NCBI GenBank assembly: GCA_963674835.2
Contig: CAXXKC010000003.1
Location: 1,178,001-1,242,000, forward strand
Length of the DNA stretch: 64,000 nt
Reading direction: 5' to 3'
Source of the DNA: G963674835 sp963674835
Lineage (GTDB): Bacteria; Planctomycetota; Planctomycetia; Pirellulales; Thermoguttaceae
Below are positions 43,627 through 51,407 of this stretch, piece by piece. The translations under genes and the position numbers were made by a program. The notes below the pieces were generated by a model that did no database searches, was not told where the DNA came from, and was given only the letters and a program-made list of their open reading frames with translations. Position 1 is the stretch's first letter, and each line of letters opens with the position of its first letter.

Positions 43627-45033
43627 TTACACCTCGCAGTAGTCGGCGTCCATCCATCGGGACGCCATTCTCAGCCGGCGTCGTGCATCGCCGAAACAAA
43701 TCGCGTGATGATGGGGTCCGCCTGCCATGGCATAGGCGGTCAACCACTCGCGCACATCGCCGGGCGGCACCATCTTGCTGTGAGGAACCGGCAGCGACGC
43801 GATCGGCCCAAAATCGGCGATTTCCACGCGGCTGGCGACGAGTCGCCAACGGCCGTTCGGACCAAGGGTAAGGGCGCAGAGCGTCGCGGGCCCCGGCTCG
43901 AAATTCACGATAAGGGTAAGCTGCCGGCTTCGGGTGCGAGTGATCGGTGTTGGCCGGGCGATCATGCGTATGGGGCGATCCTTGCGAGCCAGCGTCACAT
44001 TGGCTTCGCCCATGTGGCTGAGCAATACGCTGTTGCCTGCGAAGTCGATCGTGAAGATCTCGCTGAAACTGGCCGGCGGGCCCAATCGGTCGAGGAGCCA
44101 GGCGCCAACGGCGCCTACGAGATCGCCCTCACCGGCGAACGCGACCCCGTCGGCCATCATCCGGCTGATGGCCACGAAGGGCAGAGTTTCCGTTCGCTCG
44201 TCCTCGCCGAAGGCGAGAAACTGGTAGCTCAAGGCATCCAGGCTCCGGTCAGCAACCATAGATCGCAGCGAAATCTCCGCCCGAGCCGTGGCGTCGAGAT
44301 CGGACTCCGTCAGATCCTCGGCCAGCCGGTACGACCGCCGATACTCGGCTGTGAGCCGCTGGACGTCCGGTTGCGGCGCATCGGCGGCACGCTGATTGTA
44401 TTGCTCGACCGACAGGGGCTGCCACGAGCAACCGAGCGTGGCGGCCAGAAGCGTGGTGTCGACGGCGAAGTCGCCCATGCCGGGAAAGGGATACCCGAGC
44501 AGTCCCAGCCGGCAACGCTTGAGGCCGCTGACGGCCGCCGCGGCTGCAAAGCAGTCGCTCAACTCGTCCATGCCGTTGGGGTCGTTGACATGGGAGGTGA
44601 CATAATGGAACGGCATACTGCTGCGCACAAGCACATTGGCCAAGTCCTGCGTTCCGTGGACGCCGTGGTTGGCGAACATGGCATCGGATGAGAAATGGTC
44701 GTCGATGGCAAACAGCTCCTGCGTGTTCCACACAACGATCGGCAGCCGCGTCGCCTTCAGCGGCCCGAGGGCGATTTGGCTGGGCGAATAGGTCAACAGA
44801 ACCACGAGAACGGCATCGGCCTTCGCCGTTTCGAAGGAAGCGATCGCGGTTTCCACGCCGTCGCGGCAATAGACGGCGCCGTCGAACAGGACGTCGGCCG
44901 AGCGGTTCAGCAGCGGCAGCAATCGCTCGCGAACCCACAGCTCGCGTTGCCGTCGCAAATCGGGCGCCAACGTTTCGTAGAGTTCCAGCGTCAACGCCAG
45001 CAATCCGATCTTGGGCCGGACGCGTGATGGCAT
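43627..45033 (-). CDS. L-fucose/L-arabinose isomerase-like protein
   Basis: 468 residues; AAGGAGG precedes the ATG. The N-terminal half is a Rossmann-like domain (PKIGLLALTLELYETLAPDL, ADAVLVVLLTYSPSQIAL, PIVVWNTQ). The C-terminal half carries the FucI/AraA pattern AFAGEGDLVGAVGAWLLDRL, FSEIFTIDFAGNSVLLSHMG, EAN, in which Glu, Asp and His bind Mn2+ in known aldose-ketose isomerases. The family includes characterised isomerases and many uncharacterised relatives. In context it should convert an imported aldose to the ketose used by the kinase downstream. Confidence 0.78.
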   Translation of the reverse strand: MPSRVRPKIGLLALTLELYETLAPDLRRQRELWVRERLLPLLNRSADVLFDGAVYCRDGVETAIASFETAKADAVLVVLLTYSPSQIALGPLKATRLPIVVWNTQELFAIDDHFSSDAMFANHGVHGTQDLANVLVRSSMPFHYVTSHVNDPNGMDELSDCFAAAAAVSGLKRCRLGLLGYPFPGMGDFAVDTTLLAATLGCSWQPLSVEQYNQRAADAPQPDVQRLTAEYRRSYRLAEDLTESDLDATARAEISLRSMVADRSLDALSYQFLAFGEDERTETLPFVAISRMMADGVAFAGEGDLVGAVGAWLLDRLGPPASFSEIFTIDFAGNSVLLSHMGEANVTLARKDRPIRMIARPTPITRTRSRQLTLIVNFEPGPATLCALTLGPNGRWRLVASRVEIADFGPIASLPVPHSKMVPPGDVREWLTAYAMAGGPHHHAICFGDARRRLRMASRWMDADYCEV

Positions 45034-45045
45034 GGAGGCGCCTCC

Positions 45046-45855
45046 TTAAGCGAGCATGTATTGTCGGGCCGCGGCTTCCGGCGCGGCCCCGCTTCGGACC
45101 ACGTCGCACAGGGCCGCTTGAAACGCGTGCGGATCGGCTACTTGAATCGCATTGCGTCCGAAGACGACTCCCCTGGCGCCGGCACGAACTTCTGCGGCCG
45201 CCAGATTCAGGGCCTCGAGCGGCGTGGCCAGCTTCTCCGCACCCAGCCCCAGTACGGGGACAGGGCACGTGGCGGTTACCTCGGCGAACTCGACCGTGTT
45301 GAACGTTTTGATGAGGTCTGCCCCAAGCTCCGCCGTGATCCGCGCGCCGATCCGCACATCTTCGTGCAACTGCTGCGGGGTCATGTCGAGATGCCCCGTG
45401 GGAAAGTACTCGCCGATGACCGGTATTCCCAGCCGATGCGCCCGGGCGGTCAACTTGCAGAACACTTTTACGTTTGCCGCGTCGCGCTGTTCGCTGCCGG
45501 TACGGAGCGTGAGTGAAACCAGCGCGAGGTCCATTCCTTCCTGCAAAGCGTCTTCCACGTCGTAAGCGTAGACACTGTGCGCCTCGCGGTAGTTCCAATG
45601 GAAGCAGTAGACCGTGTTCCAGTTCAGCCGCACGGCGGCCAGCGGACGCCGCGGGCCGGCAAACAGGTCGTGGCAATGCCGCAGCATGCCTGGCGCCAAC
45701 AATACGGCATCCACCGTGGGGTTGATTTTCGCGGCCGTGGCCGGCAAGTCTTCCATCGCGGGAATCGGCCCATCGAACATACCATGATCGATGGCCACGA
45801 TCACGGCTCGACCGTTTCCCAAGAGCCGCTTCAAGCGTATTTCACGTCCGTCCAT
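45046..45855 (-). CDS. DhnA/LsrF-type class I aldolase
   Basis: 269 residues. VIVAIDHGMFDGP (Asp23, His24) is the DhnA-family opening, LIKTFNTVEF carries the Schiff-base Lys183, and GARGVVFGRNAIQV is the phosphate-binding loop of this TIM barrel. The family includes archaeal-type fructose-bisphosphate aldolase, LsrF thiolase and 6-deoxy-5-ketofructose synthase. Placed between a sugar isomerase/kinase pair and a symporter, it probably cleaves the phosphorylated ketose. It starts 36 bp after the symporter stop and ends 12 bp before the isomerase start. Confidence 0.85.
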   Translation of the reverse strand: MDGREIRLKRLLGNGRAVIVAIDHGMFDGPIPAMEDLPATAAKINPTVDAVLLAPGMLRHCHDLFAGPRRPLAAVRLNWNTVYCFHWNYREAHSVYAYDVEDALQEGMDLALVSLTLRTGSEQRDAANVKVFCKLTARAHRLGIPVIGEYFPTGHLDMTPQQLHEDVRIGARITAELGADLIKTFNTVEFAEVTATCPVPVLGLGAEKLATPLEALNLAAAEVRAGARGVVFGRNAIQVADPHAFQAALCDVVRSGAAPEAAARQYMLA

Positions 45856-45891
45856 TCTATTGAACCCTCGCTAAGGGCGCCCTCGTTGAAA

Positions 45892-47463
45892 TCACGGGAA
45901 TCGCACGTAGAAGAACAGCACGGCCGCCGTGACAATCGTCCACCACAGGAACGGACTTCGGAGCATCCCGTAGTGCTTGCGCTGTTCGACCGGCAACAAC
46001 AGGCTTTCCTTGTTCCAGATAAGTCCGATCAGTTCCGCGTCCGGTTTGGGCTTGGTCAGCAGGCTGACGATTGCACAGACCGCCATACAAACCCAGAAGA
46101 CGATGCCGGTCCGGTTGAAGAAAGGCATCGTCGGGTAGAGCCATTCAAGCACAAGCGACAGCGGAATGGTGAGAACCCCAGCGGCCAGCGCCCCGGCATG
46201 CGTCGTGCGCTTCCAGAGGATTCCCAGCAGGAACATGGTGGCAATGCCCGGGGTGAAGTATCCGTAGGCGTTCAACAAGTAGAGAAACACGGGCTTGTCT
46301 TTGTGCGAGACCAAGACGTTGGCCCAATAGATGCCCAGCACGACAACGACGATCCCCGCGATCCGCCCGAACCGAACCGCCTGGGCCTCGGTTGCGCGCT
46401 TGTTGATAAACGGCAGATAGAAGTCGATCGTGGCGATGGTAGTACACGAATTGATCGCGCCCGAAACGTGGGACATCACCGCGGCGATCAACGCGGCCAT
46501 CACCAGGCCCACCAGTCCTGCCGGCAGAAGGTTCTCGACGAGCGTGGGGAAGACCAAATCGGGCCGTTCCAGGTTGGGAAACAGTTTCGGAGCAACCAGC
46601 CCCGGCACGATGATCACCAACGGCATGAGGAACTTCAGGTAATCGGCGAACACCACGCCCATGCGGGCGTGCCATTCGTTCCTGGCCGCCAAGGTCCGCT
46701 GCACGATGAACTGATTGGCGGCGCAATAGAAGACGCTGATGCAAACGACCCCGCCTAAGTACATCGTCCAGGGAAAATCGGGATCGTCAGCCGGCATGAG
46801 CATGTGCCAGTCGGCCGACGTCGCGGCGACGGCCGGCCATCCGCCCGCCTTTGCAATGGTGGCAGCGGCCAGGGCAATTCCCCCGATCAACAACACAACG
46901 AGTTGGAGCATCTCGGTCCAGACCACGGCACGAAGGCCGCCCGCGATCGTGTAAGCGCCCGTGGCCAGAGCGACCACCACCACGCTCCAAAGGATATCGA
47001 TCCCCAGCAAGCTGTGCAGCGCCAGCCCACCGAGATACAGCACGGCACTGACCTCGATGAAGACGTAGGTCAACAGCACCAGCGCGGCGTAGGCGGTCCT
47101 GGCGGCCGTGCCGAACCGCTTCTGGAGGAACTCGGGCATGGTGTAGAAGCCATTGCGGAGGTAGAACGGCAGAAAGATCCAGAGCAGGGCGTTAAAGCCC
47201 AGCAGAATGGCTCCCCATTCGATGACCATCGAGACGAAACCTCGATGGTAAGCCGTTCCCATCACGCCCACGAGGTGATGGCTGCTGATGTTCGAAGCGA
47301 CAATGCTGCCGCCGATCATCCACCAGGGCAGCTTGTCGCCGGAGAGGAAATAGTCGCGCTTCGTCTTCTGCCCGCGCCGGGCCGCCACAGCGCCGATGGC
47401 AAGCACGGCCAACATGTAGACCGTGAAGACGCCGATATCGAGACCGGTCAGGTTGAGATTCAT
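45892..47463 (-). CDS. Sodium:solute symporter (SSS family)
   Basis: 523 residues with about 13 membrane helices. The true ATG at 47463 overlaps the stop of the upstream oxidoreductase by 4 bp (ATGA); a longer open frame upstream is out-of-gene. YFLSGDKLPWWMIGGSIVASNISSHHLVG is the SSS helix 1 signature with the unwound substrate/Na+ site, and GLVGLVMAALIAAVMSHVSGAINS is the helix 8 region with conserved Ser residues for Na+. It imports a sugar or other small solute with Na+. Sequence style (SGLT-like, NQFIVQRTLAA) supports a sugar substrate. Confidence 0.88.
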   Translation of the reverse strand: MNLNLTGLDIGVFTVYMLAVLAIGAVAARRGQKTKRDYFLSGDKLPWWMIGGSIVASNISSHHLVGVMGTAYHRGFVSMVIEWGAILLGFNALLWIFLPFYLRNGFYTMPEFLQKRFGTAARTAYAALVLLTYVFIEVSAVLYLGGLALHSLLGIDILWSVVVVALATGAYTIAGGLRAVVWTEMLQLVVLLIGGIALAAATIAKAGGWPAVAATSADWHMLMPADDPDFPWTMYLGGVVCISVFYCAANQFIVQRTLAARNEWHARMGVVFADYLKFLMPLVIIVPGLVAPKLFPNLERPDLVFPTLVENLLPAGLVGLVMAALIAAVMSHVSGAINSCTTIATIDFYLPFINKRATEAQAVRFGRIAGIVVVVLGIYWANVLVSHKDKPVFLYLLNAYGYFTPGIATMFLLGILWKRTTHAGALAAGVLTIPLSLVLEWLYPTMPFFNRTGIVFWVCMAVCAIVSLLTKPKPDAELIGLIWNKESLLLPVEQRKHYGMLRSPFLWWTIVTAAVLFFYVRFP

Positions 47464-48677
47464 GCGCGGTCGATGGCCTTGAACTGCGGCACTTTCAGGA
47501 GTTCGCCACCCTTGAGAGCCGACTGATGAGCGACAACGCCGGGGACCGTGAGGTTCAGCGCCATGGCGATATCGACCATCGGTTTGCGGTCTTCGAGAAT
47601 CGACGTGACGAATTCGTTCATGAGGTAGCCGGACGACCCACCATGATGTCCGGTGGCGACGCTTGGTGGCAGGGGAGGCCGCTGGACGTTCGGCAGTTTC
47701 TTCTCCTCGCCTTGGTAACCGCCGCCCCACATCGAGCCGCGCTGCCCCCGCACACGCCCCGTCTCGCCGCCCGGCTCGTGACTGTCCCAACTGATCGCGA
47801 TGCGCGCCATGCCGCCTTCGCCGGTCCGGAGCAAGGCGACTTCCGTGCCGAACGGGTTCTTGTAAGCGTTGTTCGCGGGCTGCAACTCATGCCGAATACT
47901 CGGCATGGCCATGCAGGAGAGTTCCGTGAAGCTGCCGTCGGTAACACACACGTAATAGGCGGTTGCGTGGGTGGGGTACCACTGTGGCGGCAATCCGATC
48001 CGCCAGTCGCGGAACGACGCCAAGGTCGCGACGCCATGATGAAAGTACTCTCCCTCGGAGTAGATCAGCTTGCCGAACCCTCCCGCGCGGTAGATTTGCC
48101 GCATGGCGTAACAGTCTTCATGAAACGCCGACGTCTCGAACAACATGTACTTCTTACCAGTTGACTTGACGGCCTCGAACAACCGGTGCGCATCCTCGAC
48201 GGATCCGAAAACGGCGGGAACCGCACATGCCACGTGCTTGCCGTGTTTGAGCACGTCGATGCAGTGCTTCGCATGGCTCGGGGCGTCGGTTGCGACGAAT
48301 ACGGCTTCGAGCGAGTCGTCCTTGACCAGTTCCTCCAATGACGGATAGGTCTTTTCGCAGCGGCAGACTTTCGACATTTCCGCGCAGCGATCGGGAAACA
48401 GATCGCTGACGGCCGCCACGATGACGTTGGGGTGATCCTGGAAACCAAACGACGGGCCGAATTTGCAGACGCCGTTGCCGACAATGCCCACGCGGATCTT
48501 GCGGTCGGAAACCGGTTTCCAAGCTCCCTCGGAACGTTCCGACGTCTTAACGCCCTCGGCTCCGAGAATCCTGGCGTCGGGGGCTTGTGCCATCGCGGTG
48601 CTGACGAGCCTGTCGGCCGCAAACAGGCCGAGCCCGATCTGCCCAAGAAAAGAACGACGTGAGCTAGCGTGGTTCAT
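47460..48677 (-). CDS. Tat-exported Gfo/Idh/MocA-family oxidoreductase
   Basis: 405 residues from the ATG at 48677 (AGGGAGA 7 bp upstream). NHASSRRSFLGQIGLGLFAADRLVSTAMA is a twin-arginine signal with the RRSFLG motif. A Rossmann NAD(P) site follows (VRVGIVGNGVCKFGPSFG), then the DLFPDRC, VFVATDAPSHAKHC and ACAVPAVFGSVEDA steps typical of the family, with EYFHHG in the C-terminal substrate domain. The characteristic EKP motif is replaced by AVPAVF, so redox activity is uncertain. Likely acts outside the cytoplasm on a sugar or derivative. The gene opens the enzyme part of the operon after the regulator. Confidence 0.82.
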   Translation of the reverse strand: MNHASSRRSFLGQIGLGLFAADRLVSTAMAQAPDARILGAEGVKTSERSEGAWKPVSDRKIRVGIVGNGVCKFGPSFGFQDHPNVIVAAVSDLFPDRCAEMSKVCRCEKTYPSLEELVKDDSLEAVFVATDAPSHAKHCIDVLKHGKHVACAVPAVFGSVEDAHRLFEAVKSTGKKYMLFETSAFHEDCYAMRQIYRAGGFGKLIYSEGEYFHHGVATLASFRDWRIGLPPQWYPTHATAYYVCVTDGSFTELSCMAMPSIRHELQPANNAYKNPFGTEVALLRTGEGGMARIAISWDSHEPGGETGRVRGQRGSMWGGGYQGEEKKLPNVQRPPLPPSVATGHHGGSSGYLMNEFVTSILEDRKPMVDIAMALNLTVPGVVAHQSALKGGELLKVPQFKAIDRA

Positions 48678-48851
48678 CGATGATCTCCCTGGAAATGAGA
48701 ACATCCTCCGTGTGCATTCCTGACTGGCGCGGCGGCCGGGCCGCCCTGGCGACGACCGTGCGCCCACTGCCCTTCCATATTTTTTACACACGGGACGACT
48801 CACAGAACCAGGCATTTTTGCGCAGAAGAGTTGTAACTTCGCGCAATCCGA

Positions 48852-50105
48852 TCAGGGCTGGCGGTGACTGTGGCGGTAACGTGCCGGAGGCTCGCCCGTT
48901 TCCCGCCGAAATACCTTGTTTGCGTAGCTGAGGCTGCTGAACCCGGCCAATTCGGCGATTTTCGCCGTGGGCAAGTCCGTCTCGATAAGCAGTTGCTTGG
49001 CCCACGTCAGACGCACGCGTTCGATTTCTCTGCGGATCGATCGACCCAAACAGCGTTGGAAGCGGAGTTCCAACGCGCGGCGCGACAGGGCCACCTGCCC
49101 CGCGACTTCGTTGACGCCGATTGGCGTACGGGCGTTCTCGCGGATGAACCGTAATGCGGCGGCCACATCGGGGTCCTCGACGGCGACGACGTCGGTGGAC
49201 TGCCGCGGAACCACCCACAGCGGTTCGACGTCGATTCGCTGCGGTTCGTTGAGCGTGCGGGACATCAACCTATCGAGCAATTCGGCGGCCCGGTAACCGC
49301 CGTGCCGGGCGTTGAACACAACGCTGGACAAGGATGGATTCGACAAATCGCACAAGAGGGGATCATCGTCTGCGCCTACGACCGCGACCTGGTACGGAAC
49401 GGCCATGCCGCCGAGCGTGCTGGCGTCGAGCACTTGCCGGCCGCGAACATCGTTGCACGCCATGACTGCCACCGGTTTGGGCAACCCGCGGAGCCAATCC
49501 ACGACGCCACTGCATTCCTGTCGCCACGGAATGGGCGATTTGGATCGGCGCTTCGCCGGCCGGTACACGTGACACGCGAATCCGGATTCTTCCAGTCGCT
49601 GGCAGAAGCCCTGCTGACGGCGCAGGGACCATGTGCGCCCTTCATATCCACAATAGCCAAAGTTCTGGAAACCTTGTTCCAGGAGGTGTTCGGCCGCAAT
49701 GCGTCCCGCCTTGTGCGAATCGGGTCGGACTTCCGACACGCTTGCCAAGGGCAGCCCGCTGGCCAACTGCTCATCGGAGAGGTCTAAGGCGATCACCGGA
49801 ATGCGGGCGTCCAAGGCCATTTGTGTCATCTCCCGAGTCTGCAGCCGTCCGATGAGCCCCATTGCGTCCCATCGCCGCAGATCAGGCAGCCGCAGCCGCC
49901 GCTGACCTTCACCTACGTGAACCATCCTCATCGGCTGGCCGCTGATGGCCTCCTCTTCAGGCAACGGCAAGTCGGTCTCCTCCCCGGCCAGATGGAAGAC
50001 CCAGGGGCCGTGGATCCTGGCATAGCGTGCGATCCCTTGAACGATGCAGCGGTCGTACTCGGCATGGGGGAACAACGATAGCACAACACGCGGGCAATTG
50101 GCCAT
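48852..50105 (-). CDS. XylR-type regulator: LacI-like sensor fused to AraC DNA-binding domain
   Basis: 417 residues; GGGAGAG precedes the ATG. Residues ~1-290 are a periplasmic-binding-protein-like sensor (PRVVLSLFPHAEYDRCIVQGIARYA, AVMACNDVRGRQVLDA, VGADDDPLLCDLSNPSLSSV), as in LacI and XylR. Residues ~310-415 are a double helix-turn-helix AraC domain (VNEVAGQVALSRRALELRFQ, AKIAELAGFSSLSYANKVFRRE). XylR of this architecture activates sugar operons on binding the sugar. It heads the catabolic cluster on the same strand, 175 bp upstream of the oxidoreductase, so it is the likely local regulator. Confidence 0.9.
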   Translation of the reverse strand: MANCPRVVLSLFPHAEYDRCIVQGIARYARIHGPWVFHLAGEETDLPLPEEEAISGQPMRMVHVGEGQRRLRLPDLRRWDAMGLIGRLQTREMTQMALDARIPVIALDLSDEQLASGLPLASVSEVRPDSHKAGRIAAEHLLEQGFQNFGYCGYEGRTWSLRRQQGFCQRLEESGFACHVYRPAKRRSKSPIPWRQECSGVVDWLRGLPKPVAVMACNDVRGRQVLDASTLGGMAVPYQVAVVGADDDPLLCDLSNPSLSSVVFNARHGGYRAAELLDRLMSRTLNEPQRIDVEPLWVVPRQSTDVVAVEDPDVAAALRFIRENARTPIGVNEVAGQVALSRRALELRFQRCLGRSIRREIERVRLTWAKQLLIETDLPTAKIAELAGFSSLSYANKVFRRETGEPPARYRHSHRQP

Positions 50106-50224
50106 GTGTACTCTCCCGAAAAGGAAACGTCGCGTTCCAGACGTTGCACCTCAGCAGAGCCCAAATCCGCTTCACGAACTCATCCAATGCACTGCCGCCG
50201 ACCCCCGTTATAGGAACCACAATC

Positions 50225-50236
50225 ATTGCCGGCAAT
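50225..50236. promoter_or_regulatory. 12-bp palindrome upstream of the regulator gene
   Basis: ATTGCCGGCAAT is a perfect palindrome 120 bp upstream of the regulator ATG, in the only gap between the operon and the IS630 derivative. It could be an operator, but XylR-type AraC proteins usually bind direct repeats, so the assignment is weak. Confidence 0.25.
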
Positions 50237-50265
50237 ACGGCGATCGTGTTGGTCCGCATTCCGTC

Positions 50266-51069
50266 TCATGGTGTACCATCTGTCACGAGATGCTCTACGC
50301 TGGACATGTACCGACTCCGGGATGCCCGCCGCCGAGGGGTGTGCAGAATCGAATCGAGATCGCGTGCCACACAAGGAAACGATTGACCGCTGCGCGGTAA
50401 ATGGTCCTGTAAGGGTTTTATCTGAGCGGACTTGAAGAAGGAAAGCTTGAGTTGTTGGTTGTCGGACTGTTTCGCGAGCGACTGGCGGATGGTGCGTTTC
50501 AGATGACGGACGTTGTCGGGGACGTCGTTGGCCAATTGGCTGTACTTGGTGTGACTCCAACGCGGTTCCACCGGGTTCAGCTCGGGAACATACGCCGGCA
50601 GCCATTCAAATTCGAGATTCCTCAGACGCGACACCACCAGTTGACGCGCCGCCGCACGATGAACCTGCCAGCGATCCAAGATGACGATCAGCAGTCGTCG
50701 CAGGGTACGACGCAGTTGTTTCACAAACGCCACGACTTCGCCAGTACGAAGATTGTCGTCGTGAATCTGAAATGGCAAGCCGATATGCCGCCGTTGGAGG
50801 GAGAGGGTGATGGCGCTGATCACGCTCAGCCGATCGTACCGGTCCCAGGCACGTTGCATAGGCGTTTCGCCGCAAGGCGCCCAGGTCCGACGATTTACCG
50901 GCTGAAGACGAAAGCCGCCTTCCTTCCATGCCCGTTTCCAGCGTTTCACGCTGGACAGACTCGCCCCGACATCTTGGGCGATCTCTGCGAGAGGCTTCCG
51001 TTCCTGGCAAAACTCCGCAGCACGGCGGCGACGAGCTTCCAGATCCGCCGGAGTGCCTTGCGTTCTCAT
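50266..51069 (-). pseudogene. IS630-family transposase with in-frame internal deletion
   Basis: The frame encodes the IS630 helix-turn-helix start (RTQGTPADLEARRRRAAEFC, then ASLSSVKRWKRAWKEGG), then jumps directly to GFRLQPVNRRTWAP, the residues that normally follow the first catalytic Asp (FxDESGFRL). About 120 residues, including the first Asp, are lost with the frame kept. The second Asp (VILDRWQVH) and the Glu (PELNPVEPRW) remain. The frame runs past the expected end (SFFKSAQ) into host sequence to 50266. The product should be catalytically dead but may still bind DNA. Confidence 0.8.
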
Positions 51070-51112
51070 GCATCATAATACGTGGCAAGCTACCTCAAGG
51101 GTTCACCTACAG
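50407..51112 (-). mobile_element. IS630-like element, internally deleted; approximate ends
   Basis: Candidate ends are CTGTAAGGGTTTTAT at 50407 and CTGTAGGTGAACCC read inward from 51112; both begin CTGTA but agree only partly. These positions bracket the transposase remnant. IS630 elements normally duplicate a TA dinucleotide, which cannot be confirmed here. The exact limits are tentative. Confidence 0.45.
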
Positions 51113-51407
51113 CGCAGTTTTCAATAGTCCAGAGGCGGAGCAAATCGGCAAACCTTTGCTCGACCACCGCAACCATGCAAGCTGAGAAAACCCCGCGCCC
51201 TGCTCCTCCATGGGGGAACAGGGAACTTCCTTGCCGACTCAACGACTTTCCCAAACCCAACGTGCGAGTAGACTTCGACACTACCATTGTGGTCATCGTC
51301 CGCCGCACCGATGACATCTCAACCGCTCTGGAGAATACCCTCGACTTCATTGGCCGTCACGATTGCGCTATGGCCCCAGCAGCAACCGACCAAAGCAGCA
51401 CATCGTT

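Noticed and set aside
42721..44691. 656-codon plus-strand frame opposite kinase and isomerase genes
   Set aside because: Spans two well-supported minus-strand genes antisense; product has no motif.
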